A stretch of DNA of 64,000 nucleotides from JANOBD01 sp031411495 (GTDB taxonomy: Bacteria; Planctomycetota; Phycisphaerae; Tepidisphaerales; Tepidisphaeraceae): positions 1-64,000 of the forward strand of contig JANOBD010000101.1 of the NCBI GenBank assembly GCA_031411495.1, given 5' to 3'. The notes under the pieces were generated by a model, which searched no databases, was not told the origin of the DNA, and worked only from the letters and a program-made list of their open reading frames with translations. The position numbers and the translations under genes were made by a program. Positions within the stretch are counted from its first letter, which is position 1, and every line of letters starts with the position of its first letter. Below are positions 8,545 through 16,719 of the stretch, one piece after another.

Positions 8545-11493
8545 TTGGCCAAAGCCAAAGGTATTCGAATCAGCGACTTAGCCAGGGATCTTGGCGTGCC
8601 CGCCAAGGCGATCCTTGAGAAAATCCACGCCGAAGGGATTGAGTCCGACAAGGAACTCAAAACCTCTTCGTCGATCCCTCTTGGTCTGGCCGAAACGGTA
8701 AAGGACTGGAAGAACAGCGGTGAGTTCAAGCTCGCCGACGATTCCAACGTCGCCGTCGCCGAAAAAGAGCGTCCCAAGCGCACCGTTCCGAGGAAGAAGC
8801 GCGCCGACGGCGAAGATGCCGGCCACGACGACGCCGACGGCGAAGCCGAAGCGCACGAGACGGCGCCCTCCGAACCGACACCGCCGCCCGTTGTTGCCGA
8901 GGCTCCTCAGCCTCACATCGCGACGACACCCGTGCCGCCTCCCATCACGCCGCCAGCAGTCGTCGAGCCGACGATTGCGCCGACCCATGCGGCGCCGCCC
9001 GTAACGCCGAGCATCAAGCCCGCAGCGGAAAAGGCTGCGACGGTCACCACGCCGGTCGCGCCGACGATCAAGCCGACCCCGGCAACGCCCGTGTCGATGC
9101 CGCCGGTGCGACCGGCAGCCACGATTACGACGCCAACCTTCACGCCGGCCGCGACGCCGGGATCTCCTGCCGCGGCGACGCCGACCGTGTCCGGGCCGAC
9201 CCACGCTGCGCCAACGACCTCGGGCATTCGCGGCCACACGCCGCGTCCGACCGTGAAACTCGATTCCATGGGCGGCCAGACCACGCCGGCGCCTCGGATG
9301 GTCGCTCCGACCAAGGCCACCGTGAAGGGCCCCGCGCTCATTCGCGAAGAGAAGCCCGACTTCGTCCAGAAGCCTCGCCCGAGCGGTCCGCGACCGATGG
9401 GCGGCAGCGACGGTCCGTCATCGTTCCGTCCCGCGGTCAATCGCGGCGGGGCTGGCGTGCGCGTCACCGAAGAAGGCGAAACCGAAGAATCGGCAGAAAA
9501 GAAAAAGACCGGCGTCAAGCCCGCCGCCGTCCGCCGCAAAGGCATCGACGGCCGCCGCGGTCTCGCCGAAGAAAAGCTCAAGGAGTTCACCGAAGCCGAT
9601 CTCATCGAGCGTCGCGACCGCCTCAACGAGGCGACTCGTTATCGTTCGGGCGTCGATCAGCACATGCGCAAGAGCACGCCAGGCCAGCGCGGCCCGGCGC
9701 AGAGTCCGCAGCAGCGCGGCGGTCCGACCGAGATCGAAGAACCGATCACGATCAAGACGCTCTCTTCCGCCATCGGCGTCAAGAGCGGCGAACTGATCAA
9801 GACGCTCATCAAGCAGGGCGTGTTCGTCACGCAGAACCAGGCGCTGGACTTCGACACCGCCGGCGCACTGGCGCTGGGCTTCGGCGTCGAGCTGAAGATC
9901 AAGAAGGCGCCGACGCTGGAAGAACAACTCATGGCCGAGTTCGACAGCCGTGAGCGATTGGAAGAAAATCTGGTCCTGCGTCCCCCGGTGGTTACCATTC
10001 TCGGTCACGTCGACCACGGCAAGACGAGCCTGCTCGACAAGATTCGCAGCGCGAATGTTGCGGCCGGCGAATCGGGCGGCATCACGCAGCACATCGCCGC
10101 GTTCAGTGTCGAACTGGACCGCAGCGGCACGAAGAAGCGCGTCACATTCATCGATACGCCCGGTCACCAGGCGTTCACCGCCATGCGTGCACGCGGTGCG
10201 AACATGACCGATGTGGTCGTGCTCGTCGTCGACGCGGCGCAAGGCATCCAGCCGCAGACGCTCGAGTCCATCAATCACGCTCGAGCGGCCAACGTGCCGA
10301 TCGTCGTGGCGATGAACAAGATCGATCTGCCGGACGCCAACCCCGACATGGTCATGGGCCAGCTCGCCCAGCAGGAACTGAATCCGGTCGCGTGGGGCGG
10401 CCAGACGGAAATGGTCAAGACCTCCGGCAAGACCGGCCAGGGTCTGGATGAACTCATCGAAATCCTCGACCTGCAGTCGCAGATTCTCGAGCTCAAGGCC
10501 GACCCGACCGCGCCCGCTCGCGGCTCGGTGATCGAAGCCCGCGTCGATCCGGGCCTGGGCCCGGTGGCGACGGTGCTCGTACAGGACGGCACGCTGAAAG
10601 TCGGCGATGTTGTTCTCGCCGGCCAGGGCTATGGCCGTATTCGTCAGCTGATTGATTCGACCGGCAAGTTCATCACCGAAGCCGGCCCGAGTACGCCGGT
10701 CATCGTCGCGGGCCTTTCGGCCGTGCCGGATGCGGGCGACAAGTTCTTCGCCGTCAATGATCTGGATCGCGCCAAGCAGATCGCCGAAGAGCGCGTCACG
10801 CTCGAGCGTTCGCAGCAGCGCGGCGCGAGCCGGGTCAGTCTCGAAAACCTCTTCTCGACCATCCGAGAAGGGGACATCAAGACGATCAATCTCATCATCA
10901 AGGCGGACGTGCAGGGCTCGATCGAGACGCTGCAGGAAACCGTCACCAACAACAACACGGCCGAGGTTCAGGTAAAACTGATCCACTCGGCAGTGGGACC
11001 GATCAACGAGAGCGATGTCGAACTGGCCAGCGCAAGCAACGCGGTCATCATCGGCTTCCACGTGGTCGCCGAGCCCGTGGCCGCGGCGCTTGCCGAGGCA
11101 CGGCGCATCGAGATTCGCACCTATCGCGTCATCTATGAGATCTTCGACGATCTGAAGAAGGCGCTTTCGGGCATGCTCGAGCCGGAAATCCGCGAGAAGC
11201 ATCACGGCTGGGTCGAAGTCCGCCAGGTGTTCAAGGTCAGCCGCATCGGCAACATTGCCGGCTGCTATGTCACCGAAGGCCACGTGCAGCGCGGCAGCAA
11301 GATGCGCCTGGTGCGCGACGACAAGGTCATCACCGAAGGCGTCGCCATCGAAACGCTTCGCCGCGTGAAGGAAGACGTCAAGGAAGTGAAGACGGGCTTC
11401 GAGTGCGGCATCAAGCTCGCCGGTTACGACGACATCAAGGTCGGCGACAAGTTCGAAGCGTACGTCCGCGAGGAGATCAAGCGGATGCTTTAA
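8545..11493 (+). CDS. infB: Translation initiation factor IF-2
   Basis: About 982 residues. IF-2 is the GTPase that brings initiator tRNA to the 30S subunit. It begins with an IF2_N domain (RISDLARDLGVPAKAILEKI), then ~300 residues rich in Pro, Ala and Thr, and a second IF2_N domain (~ITIKTLSSAIGVKSGELIKT). The GTPase has all its boxes: GHVDHGKTSL, DTPGHQAFT and NKIDLP, followed by the beta-barrel and C-terminal initiator-binding domains. I place the start at TTG 8545 because GGGAG lies six bases upstream; the in-frame TTG at 8539 sits directly against that site. DUF503 and rbfA follow, as in many bacteria. Confidence 0.95.
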   Translation: MAKAKGIRISDLARDLGVPAKAILEKIHAEGIESDKELKTSSSIPLGLAETVKDWKNSGEFKLADDSNVAVAEKERPKRTVPRKKRADGEDAGHDDADGEAEAHETAPSEPTPPPVVAEAPQPHIATTPVPPPITPPAVVEPTIAPTHAAPPVTPSIKPAAEKAATVTTPVAPTIKPTPATPVSMPPVRPAATITTPTFTPAATPGSPAAATPTVSGPTHAAPTTSGIRGHTPRPTVKLDSMGGQTTPAPRMVAPTKATVKGPALIREEKPDFVQKPRPSGPRPMGGSDGPSSFRPAVNRGGAGVRVTEEGETEESAEKKKTGVKPAAVRRKGIDGRRGLAEEKLKEFTEADLIERRDRLNEATRYRSGVDQHMRKSTPGQRGPAQSPQQRGGPTEIEEPITIKTLSSAIGVKSGELIKTLIKQGVFVTQNQALDFDTAGALALGFGVELKIKKAPTLEEQLMAEFDSRERLEENLVLRPPVVTILGHVDHGKTSLLDKIRSANVAAGESGGITQHIAAFSVELDRSGTKKRVTFIDTPGHQAFTAMRARGANMTDVVVLVVDAAQGIQPQTLESINHARAANVPIVVAMNKIDLPDANPDMVMGQLAQQELNPVAWGGQTEMVKTSGKTGQGLDELIEILDLQSQILELKADPTAPARGSVIEARVDPGLGPVATVLVQDGTLKVGDVVLAGQGYGRIRQLIDSTGKFITEAGPSTPVIVAGLSAVPDAGDKFFAVNDLDRAKQIAEERVTLERSQQRGASRVSLENLFSTIREGDIKTINLIIKADVQGSIETLQETVTNNNTAEVQVKLIHSAVGPINESDVELASASNAVIIGFHVVAEPVAAALAEARRIEIRTYRVIYEIFDDLKKALSGMLEPEIREKHHGWVEVRQVFKVSRIGNIAGCYVTEGHVQRGSKMRLVRDDKVITEGVAIETLRRVKEDVKEVKTGFECGIKLAGYDDIKVGDKFEAYVREEIKRML

Positions 11494-11496
11494 GCG

Positions 11497-11565
11497 TGGG
11501 CAGTGTTCGGTGGGCAGTGGGCAGTGAATGCCTTTCCTGCCCACCGCTCACTGCCTGCTGCCCAC
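11497..11565. repeat. Heptad-phased inverted spacer repeat, infB-DUF503 gap
   Basis: The left arm repeats the heptamer GGGCAGT (GGGCAGT-GTTCGGT-GGGCAGT-GGGCAGT). The right arm carries the complementary words in the same 7-base phase (TGCCCAC-CGCTCAC-TGCCTGC-TGCCCAC). The arms can fold into a long imperfect hairpin that fills nearly the whole 78-base gap. Confidence 0.7.
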
Positions 11566-11571
11566 TTACGT

Positions 11572-11853
11572 ATGATCATCGGAATCCTCCGTCTCGAGCT
11601 CGGCATCTACGACGCGTTCAGCCTCAAAGACAAGCGCCGGGCGATCAAGAGCCTCAAGGACAAGATCGCTCACCGCTACAACGTCTCGGTGGCAGAGGTC
11701 GATTCGCTGGAAAGCATGCGGCACGGGACCGTCGGAGTTGCCATGGTGGGCAACGACCACGCTTACATTGAGGGTGCGCTCAGCCAGATCGTCGACTACG
11801 TCCGCGAAATGCGGCAGGCGGATCTGGAAGAGTATGAGATCGAGTTTGTGTAG
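11572..11853 (+). CDS. DUF503 (YlxP-like) protein
   Basis: A 93-residue DUF503 protein, a small ribosome-associated or RbfA-linked family whose gene commonly lies between infB and rbfA, as here. The sequence MIIGILRLELGIYDAFSLKD, followed by KRRAIKSLKDK and NVSVAEVDSLES, is characteristic. The ATG at 11572 is chosen because the family begins MxxG; the longer open frame upstream is repeat sequence. Function is unknown; the position in the operon suggests a role in ribosome maturation. Confidence 0.85.
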   Translation: MIIGILRLELGIYDAFSLKDKRRAIKSLKDKIAHRYNVSVAEVDSLESMRHGTVGVAMVGNDHAYIEGALSQIVDYVREMRQADLEEYEIEFV

Positions 11854-11867
11854 GAATTGAAGAGTTG

Positions 11868-11928
11868 CCGGTGGAGCGTCGAGAGTTCAATACTCTTTAA
11901 CACTTCACTCTCGACTCATCACTCTCAA
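11868..11928. repeat. Heptad-phased inverted spacer repeat, DUF503-rbfA gap
   Basis: The right side reads TCACTCT-CGACTCA-TCACTCT in a 7-base phase. The left side has opposite-strand words (GTGGAGC-GTCGAGA-GTT). The words differ from those in the previous gap but the layout is the same. Confidence 0.6.
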
Positions 11929-11931
11929 CCG

Positions 11932-12390
11932 ATGAGCAGAAGAACCGAAAGACTCGCCTCTACGCTCCAGCAGGAACTGGCCATGATCATCATGCGCGAG
12001 GTCGACGACCCGCGCATCAAGATGCTCCCGGGCATCACGCGCGTGGAAGTGGCGGACGACCTGAGCGTCGCCAACATCTTTGTCACCATCATGGGCACGC
12101 CCGGCCAGCAGACGGCAGCGCTCAACGCGCTCAAGCACTCGGCCGGGATGCTGCGGACGAGGCTCGCCAAGATGCTTACGATCCGCCAGATGCCGTTCCT
12201 GAACTTCAAGATCGACGAAGGGCATCGCAAAGAGATCGAGATGCTCGAGCTGCTGCACAAGCTCGAAGTCGAACGAAAAGAAAAAGAGGCGGCGCTCCAC
12301 CCACAGGAATCAGACCTGCCAGTTGAAGGCGAAGCGGAACAAACGGAAGTAAGAAGCGATGAAGCGAAGGACGCGAAGAAGATCGACTGA
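11932..12390 (+). CDS. rbfA: Ribosome-binding factor A
   Basis: A 152-residue RbfA, the KH-like factor that matures the 30S subunit and 16S rRNA 5' end. Typical elements are MSRRTERLASTLQQELAMII, DDPRIKMLPGITRVEVADDL, ANIFVTIMG and FKIDEGHRKEIEML. The last ~35 residues are a charged tail (QESDLPVEGEAEQTE) beyond the family core. The ATG at 11932 is preferred; the longer open frame upstream translates spacer repeat. It follows DUF503 and precedes the HhH-GPD-like gene by 45 bases. Confidence 0.9.
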   Translation: MSRRTERLASTLQQELAMIIMREVDDPRIKMLPGITRVEVADDLSVANIFVTIMGTPGQQTAALNALKHSAGMLRTRLAKMLTIRQMPFLNFKIDEGHRKEIEMLELLHKLEVERKEKEAALHPQESDLPVEGEAEQTEVRSDEAKDAKKID

Positions 12391-12435
12391 GCAGTCGGAA
12401 TCTTCCCAGAATCCCCTTTGCCTCAGTGGTGAGAA

Positions 12436-13077
12436 ATGACTATGAAAAACGCCGGCAAACATGCGGATGAACTCAAAGCGCTCTGCAAAAAACTCGTAAA
12501 GGATCGGCCCGAGCGGCCGGAGATGGATCCGCTCGTGGCGATCGTCCGCGGCGCGCTCTCGATGGACGCAGACGACATGCTCGTCGACGAGGCGATGGAA
12601 AAGATCACCGCCGAGTTCGTCGATCTGAACGAACTCCGAGTGGCGACCGAGCTGGAAGTGGTCGACCTCCTCGGGGAAGCGCACCCGAAAATCGACGAAA
12701 AGGCCACCATCATCCGCGCCACCATGCACGGCATCTTCGATCGCGAGCAGACGCTCAAGTTCGACCGCATCCGCGAGCTGAAAAAGGCGGAGGTCCGCCA
12801 GTTCTTTCGCGACATGGAAACCATGCCGCCGTTTGTCGAGGCGTTCATCTCGCTGCACGCGTTCGACATCGCGGCCTTTCCGATCGACGATTCGACGCTC
12901 GATTTCCTGATCGACCAGGACGTGATCGAAGGCGAAACGACGCTCGAAGACGCCCAGGCGTTCCTCGAAAGCCACATCAAGGCCGACGACATGTACGGCA
13001 CCTTCCTCGCGCTGCGCGCCAAGGGCCTGACGCACGAGCGCAAGAAGCCGCGCAAGGAAATAGCGAAGAAGAAGTGA
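12436..13077 (+). CDS. Hypothetical protein, possible degenerate HhH-GPD (endonuclease III-like) fold
   Basis: A 213-residue acidic protein with a basic end (RKKPRKEIAKKK). I do not recognise a named family. Its layout resembles endonuclease III: an N-terminal helix DPLVAIVRGALSMDADD, where EndoIII has SPFELLIAVLLSAQATD, and later AFDIAAFPIDDSTLDFL, where EndoIII has AFGWPTIAVDTHIFRV. The helix-hairpin-helix lysine motif (GVGRK) and the four iron-sulfur cysteines are missing, so glycosylase activity is unlikely. It sits in the rbfA-hisG run on the same strand. The fold assignment is inference from these segment matches. Confidence 0.6.
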   Translation: MTMKNAGKHADELKALCKKLVKDRPERPEMDPLVAIVRGALSMDADDMLVDEAMEKITAEFVDLNELRVATELEVVDLLGEAHPKIDEKATIIRATMHGIFDREQTLKFDRIRELKKAEVRQFFRDMETMPPFVEAFISLHAFDIAAFPIDDSTLDFLIDQDVIEGETTLEDAQAFLESHIKADDMYGTFLALRAKGLTHERKKPRKEIAKKK

Positions 13078-13095
13078 TCGGGTAGATTTGCGGTA

Positions 13096-13169
13096 GATGG
13101 TGGGCGGTCGGCGGCAGATCTACCTTCCGTTTTCACCGCCGACCGTCGACCGCAGACCGCCGACCCATC
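13096..13169. repeat. Heptad-phased inverted spacer repeat before hisG
   Basis: The right arm is four consecutive heptamers ACCGCCG-ACCGTCG-ACCGCAG-ACCGCCG plus ACCCATC, ending directly at the hisG ATG. The left arm (GGTGGGC-GGTCGGC-GG) is complementary. No ribosome-binding site remains between the repeat and hisG. Confidence 0.7.
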
Positions 13170-14060
13170 ATGAAAAACCTTCCCGAGAAAACCCTCCGCA
13201 TCGGTCTCCCGAGCGGCTCTCTTCAGAACGCGACCGTCGAGCTCTTCGCCAAGGCCGGGTATCGCATCCGCATCGCGGATCGTTCGGTATTTCCGCAGTG
13301 GGATGATCCGACGATCAGTTCTGTCCTCTTCCGCGCCCAGGAGATCAGCCGCTATGTCGTCGATGGCATTATCGACTGCGGGCTGACCGGTCATGACTGG
13401 GTGGTCGAGAACGGCAACAAGGACGACGTGGTCGAGATCTGCGAGCTGGAATACAGCCGCGCATCCAGCAACCCCGCCAACTGGGTGCTGGCCGTTCCGG
13501 AAGAATCGGACATTCAGAAAGTCGAAGACTTTGCCGGAAAGATCGTCGCCACCGAACTGGTGAATACGACCAAAAAGTTCTTCGCCGACAAGCAGATCCC
13601 CGTGACGGTGGAGTTCAGCTGGGGGACGACCGAAATCAAGGCCCGAATTCTCGACGGCATCGTCGATATCACCGAGACCGGGTCGAGCATCCGCGCCAAC
13701 AACCTGCGCGTGATCGACACGATCCTTTCCAGCACGACGCGATTCATCGCCTCGCGCAACGCGTGGAACGACCCGACCAAGCGCGAGAAGATGGAAAACA
13801 TCGCGATGCTTCTTCGCGGCGCGATCGAGGCACGCAGCAAGGTGGGGCTGAAGTTCAATTTGCCAGAAGAAAACCTTCCAGAGGTCGCGAAGATCCTGCC
13901 CGCCGAGCGCAGCCCGACCGTGAGCAAGCTCAACGAGTCAGGCTGGATCGCGATCGAAGTGATTCTCGGCGAAAAGCAGGAGCGGGACCTGGTTCCCAGG
14001 CTCAAGCGCGCGGGCGCGACCGGGATCATCACCTACCCGCTGAACAAAGTGATTCCATAA
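13170..14060 (+). CDS. hisG: ATP phosphoribosyltransferase, long form
   Basis: A 296-residue HisG, the first enzyme of histidine synthesis, joining ATP and PRPP. The length and C-terminal ACT-like regulatory domain (~SPTVSKLNESGWIAIEVIL) mark the long, HisZ-independent form that is feedback-inhibited by histidine. Core motifs are LRIGLPSGSLQNATVEL, GIIDCGLTGHDWV, VATELVNTTKKFF and the PRPP loop DGIVDITETGSSIRANNL. No other his genes are in the window. The gene closes the nusA-infB run, so co-transcription with translation factors is possible. Confidence 0.93.
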   Translation: MKNLPEKTLRIGLPSGSLQNATVELFAKAGYRIRIADRSVFPQWDDPTISSVLFRAQEISRYVVDGIIDCGLTGHDWVVENGNKDDVVEICELEYSRASSNPANWVLAVPEESDIQKVEDFAGKIVATELVNTTKKFFADKQIPVTVEFSWGTTEIKARILDGIVDITETGSSIRANNLRVIDTILSSTTRFIASRNAWNDPTKREKMENIAMLLRGAIEARSKVGLKFNLPEENLPEVAKILPAERSPTVSKLNESGWIAIEVILGEKQERDLVPRLKRAGATGIITYPLNKVIP

Positions 14061-14072
14061 TTAAGGCGGCGA

Positions 14073-14108
14073 ATCGGGATCAGCGTGCCGATCGGGATCA
14101 GCGTGCCG
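14073..14108. repeat. 18-bp perfect tandem duplication
   Basis: ATCGGGATCAGCGTGCCG occurs twice without a gap. It covers the stop codon of the small membrane gene at 14098 and lies just past the hisG stop. Confidence 0.8.
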
Positions 14109-14406
14109 ACGCGGTCTCGGCAAGGCTCGTCAGGCGATCACCCCGGGCGTCGCCGCCGTGGAAGTTCGGGCTCGGGTCACTGATCGCGCCGATCTCCGCG
14201 GCCGTGCGGCCCCCGGTTGCGACGCGCGTCTCCAGATAGCTCAGGGCCATGAGCCCGGTCGTCAAGCCGATCACGACGATTGTCGCGATGCGGAAAACCG
14301 ACGACCAGAGTTCGGATGAGTCTTGCTCGCCATAGGTATCACGATCTCGGCTTCGAAGGCTGAGCATCGCAAAGGCAAAGGCCATTTGTTCGGGAGTGGG
14401 ATTCAT
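14098..14406 (-). CDS. Small single-pass membrane protein, unknown
   Basis: A 102-residue protein with one predicted membrane helix (IATIVVIGLTTGLMALSYLE, ~40-59) between a polar N-terminus and a Gly/Asp/Ala-rich C-terminal tail. I recognise no family. The start is preceded by an AGAAAGAA purine run. The stop lies in the second copy of an 18-bp tandem duplication. It is convergent with hisG and divergent from the YebC-like gene. Confidence 0.55.
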   Translation of the reverse strand: MNPTPEQMAFAFAMLSLRSRDRDTYGEQDSSELWSSVFRIATIVVIGLTTGLMALSYLETRVATGGRTAAEIGAISDPSPNFHGGDARGDRLTSLAETASAR

Positions 14407-14732
14407 GGTGTTCTTTCTTCAGTAAGGAAACGCAACCGGTGCGTTTGACTGGTGTTATCGCAAGGGCGATGCCAGCCGGCACGAAAGTGCGGAGGGGAAT
14501 AAAATCGCGCCTGGCGCGGCGTGGGAAGCACTTAGCTGGCTTTGGTGCGCAAATTAGCGGCGAAATAGTGCACGCTAATTGCGCAGTGTGCGTACAGATC
14601 CAGCGGTTCGCGATTGAATTATCTTTAAATTGCTTAGAACGGGTGGGGCCTGCAAACGACGGCCTGGATCTACTCTGCTCGCGTCCCTTCGATACAATTC
14701 CCCGTCTTTCACCCTTTGGAGACCTCTCACCG
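14407..14732. other. 326-base gap with a 12-bp inverted repeat
   Basis: Upstream region shared by the small membrane gene and the YebC-like gene. Apart from the inverted repeat at 14547-14584 I see an AT-richer stretch at ~14610-14640 that may hold a promoter, but no clear -35/-10 pair. No further open frame is convincing. Confidence 0.5.
14547..14584. promoter_or_regulatory. Interrupted inverted repeat upstream of the YebC-like gene
   Basis: GCGCAAATTAGCG and CGCTAATTGCGC pair over 12 bp with one bulged A, separated by 13 bases. It is AT-richer than its surroundings and lies ~150 bases before the gene. It could be an operator or an RNA hairpin. Confidence 0.4.
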
Positions 14733-15455
14733 ATGGCCGGTCACAGTCATTCCGCCAATGTCGCCCGCCGCAAGAATGCAGTAGACGCCAAGCGCGCCAA
14801 GATCTGGAGCAAAATCGCCAAGAAGCTCATGGTCGCCGCCAAACGTGGCGCCGATCCCGCCCAGAACCTGGCGCTTCGCTACACGATCGATGAAGCCAAA
14901 GCGGCCAACATGCCGAAGGACACCATCCAGAAGGCCGTCGACAAGGGCTCGGGCGCGACCGGCACGGACAACTTCGAATCCGTGACCTATGAGGCTTACG
15001 GTCCCAACGGCGTCGCGATGATCGTCGAGGCCCTTACCGACAACCGCGCCCGTACCGCGCCGGATCTCCGACACATCCTAGAAAAGGCCGGCGGGAACCT
15101 CGCCACCAGCGGATCGGTCGGGTTCGTGTTCGCAAAGAAGGGCGTCGTCCTCGTCCAGGCCCAGGGTACGACCGAAGAGGCCGTCATGGATGTCGCGCTC
15201 GAAGCCGGCGCAGAAGATGTGGCCCCCGTCGATGCGTTCTTCGAGGTCCAGTGCTCGCCAACGGACTTCCTGAAGGTCAAAGAGGCGATCGAAAAGGCCG
15301 GCCTGGTCATCGAGGATGCCCAGGTCACCAACCTGCCGAACAACACCGTCTCACTCGATGCGGAGGCCACCGCGAAGTTCAACAGGCTTCTCGACTCGCT
15401 GGATGACAACGACGACGTGCAAAACGTCTACCACAATGCCGAGCTGACCGAATAA
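14733..15455 (+). CDS. YebC/PmpR family regulator
   Basis: A 240-residue protein of the YebC/PmpR/TACO1 family. Members have been described both as DNA-binding regulators and as factors that help ribosomes through difficult sequences such as polyproline. The N-terminus MAGHSHSANVARRKNAVDAK is close to the classical MAGHSKWANIKHRK; later NMPKDTIQKAVDKGSG, YEAYGPNGVAMIVEALTDN and GGNLATSGSVGFVF are diagnostic. The ATG at 14733 is chosen over the upstream open frame because the family starts with MAGH and GGAG lies in front. Confidence 0.92.
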   Translation: MAGHSHSANVARRKNAVDAKRAKIWSKIAKKLMVAAKRGADPAQNLALRYTIDEAKAANMPKDTIQKAVDKGSGATGTDNFESVTYEAYGPNGVAMIVEALTDNRARTAPDLRHILEKAGGNLATSGSVGFVFAKKGVVLVQAQGTTEEAVMDVALEAGAEDVAPVDAFFEVQCSPTDFLKVKEAIEKAGLVIEDAQVTNLPNNTVSLDAEATAKFNRLLDSLDDNDDVQNVYHNAELTE

Positions 15456-15493
15456 TCCCCCGCCCATCGCGTTCGCGTTCGATCGATCATGAA

Positions 15494-15514
15494 GCCGCGA
15501 TCTTTCATCGCGGC
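15494..15514. terminator. Hairpin between convergent genes
   Basis: GCCGCGAT-CTTTC-ATCGCGGC, a perfect 8-bp stem in the gap between the YebC-like gene and cysteine synthase, whose 3' ends face each other. There is no T-tract. Confidence 0.4.
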
Positions 15515-15573
15515 ATGTCTCTGGTCAACCGGCCAGCCCGGACACTCGGGGCTGCTTCCGCGGAGAAGCTCGC

Positions 15574-16539
15574 TCACGCATACAGGCTTGTCGAGAAATA
15601 CTTCATCCCCGAATCACAGACGAGAAACGCGATCGTGCCGCCGACTTCCGGGCCTTTGAGCAGTTCGATTGCGGCGTGAAGCTGCGCGCCTGTGGAGTAG
15701 CCGCCGAGGATTCCTTCCTCGCGCGCCAGTAGCCGCGCTGCGGCGATCGCCTGATCGTCGTCGCACTTGAGGTATCCGCGGATGTGGGAGGGGTTGAGGT
15801 GGGGCAGCACGGGCTTGCCGTATCCGCCGCCCTGGATCGCGTGTGCCGCCTCGATGCAGCAGGCGATCGCCAGCGAAGCGGCGCAGGTGGGCTCGACCGC
15901 GTACATGCGGACGCGCGGGTCGGTCTCGTGAAAAAACCGCGCCAGCCCGCCGAGCGCGCCCCCCGTTCCTGCGAACGCGAGGACGGCATCGAGCTCGCCG
16001 CACTGCGCGACCAACTCGGGCGCGGTCGAGTCGTAGTGCGCCTGTGGATTCGCCGGATTCTCAAATTGATTCGCGAAGTATGCGCCGATGCGTTCGCGCA
16101 GCTCGGCCGCGCGCTCGCGAACCAGTGCCATGTCCTGCCCGCTGACGCGCCCGGGAATGCCGCCCATCGCCTGATCGACCAGCAACACCTCCGCTCCGAA
16201 CGCCCGCATCATCTGCGCGCGCTCCGGCGAATTGCCCCTGCTCATCACCGCGAAAAACGGGTGGCCCAGCGCCCGGCAAACCAGGGCGAGCCCGATGCCG
16301 GTGTTGCCGCTGGTGACCTCGATCACCGGCTGTCCAAGCTGCAGCGCGCCCGACGCGAGCGCGCTGCGGATGATGGCGAGCGCGACGCGGTCCTTCATGC
16401 TGCCGCCGGGGTTGAGATGTTCGAGCTTGGCGATGATCCGTCCGCGCAGTCCCAGCGACCGTGTGAGCGTGGAGAGCTCCTGGACCGGCGTGTTGCCGAT
16501 GAGATCAAGGACGCGCGAATGGGTGGCCGAGGTAAACAT
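15574..16539 (-). CDS. Cysteine synthase family PLP enzyme
   Basis: A 321-residue fold-type II PLP enzyme of the O-acetylserine sulfhydrylase/cystathionine beta-synthase group, probably making cysteine from O-acetylserine and sulfide. The PLP lysine is in NPGGSMKDRVA, the substrate loop is TSGNTGIGLA, the phosphate-binding loop is AFAGTGGALGG and the C-terminal CDSG Ser is kept. It begins VLDLIGNTPVQEL as the family does. The start at 16539 has no good ribosome-binding site; the upstream frame to 16650 is not family-like. CysK versus CysM cannot be settled by eye. Confidence 0.85.
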   Translation of the reverse strand: MFTSATHSRVLDLIGNTPVQELSTLTRSLGLRGRIIAKLEHLNPGGSMKDRVALAIIRSALASGALQLGQPVIEVTSGNTGIGLALVCRALGHPFFAVMSRGNSPERAQMMRAFGAEVLLVDQAMGGIPGRVSGQDMALVRERAAELRERIGAYFANQFENPANPQAHYDSTAPELVAQCGELDAVLAFAGTGGALGGLARFFHETDPRVRMYAVEPTCAASLAIACCIEAAHAIQGGGYGKPVLPHLNPSHIRGYLKCDDDQAIAAARLLAREEGILGGYSTGAQLHAAIELLKGPEVGGTIAFLVCDSGMKYFSTSLYA

Positions 16540-16658
16540 GCAGGGTTGCCGGGCAGGCGTGACTGTAATCGGCGGCGCGGGTTTTTGCAGGCCGATCCGC
16601 GAGTGGCCGGAACGCGATCGCTCCTGATTCGCTCGCCAGGCCCATATCAATAAAGACG

Positions 16659-16675
16659 CCCGCGGAAATCGCGGG
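16659..16675 (-). terminator. Probable terminator of the pseudopilin gene
   Basis: CCCGCG-GAAAT-CGCGGG is followed on the minus strand by GCGTCTTTATTG. It lies 45 bases after the stop at 16720. Confidence 0.5.
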
Positions 16676-16719
16676 TGCGATCTCGACGGGCGCTGCGGAG
16701 AAGGAGTGTCGTCTTGGCT

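Noticed and set aside
9418..11544. 708-codon minus-strand frame opposite infB
   Set aside because: Antisense to clear IF-2 motifs; low-complexity Asp/Leu/Arg translation with no family resemblance.
11497..13169. CRISPR-like array
   Set aside because: The repeats are only 7 bases long, contiguous and partly inverted; there are no equal-length spacers and no cas genes.
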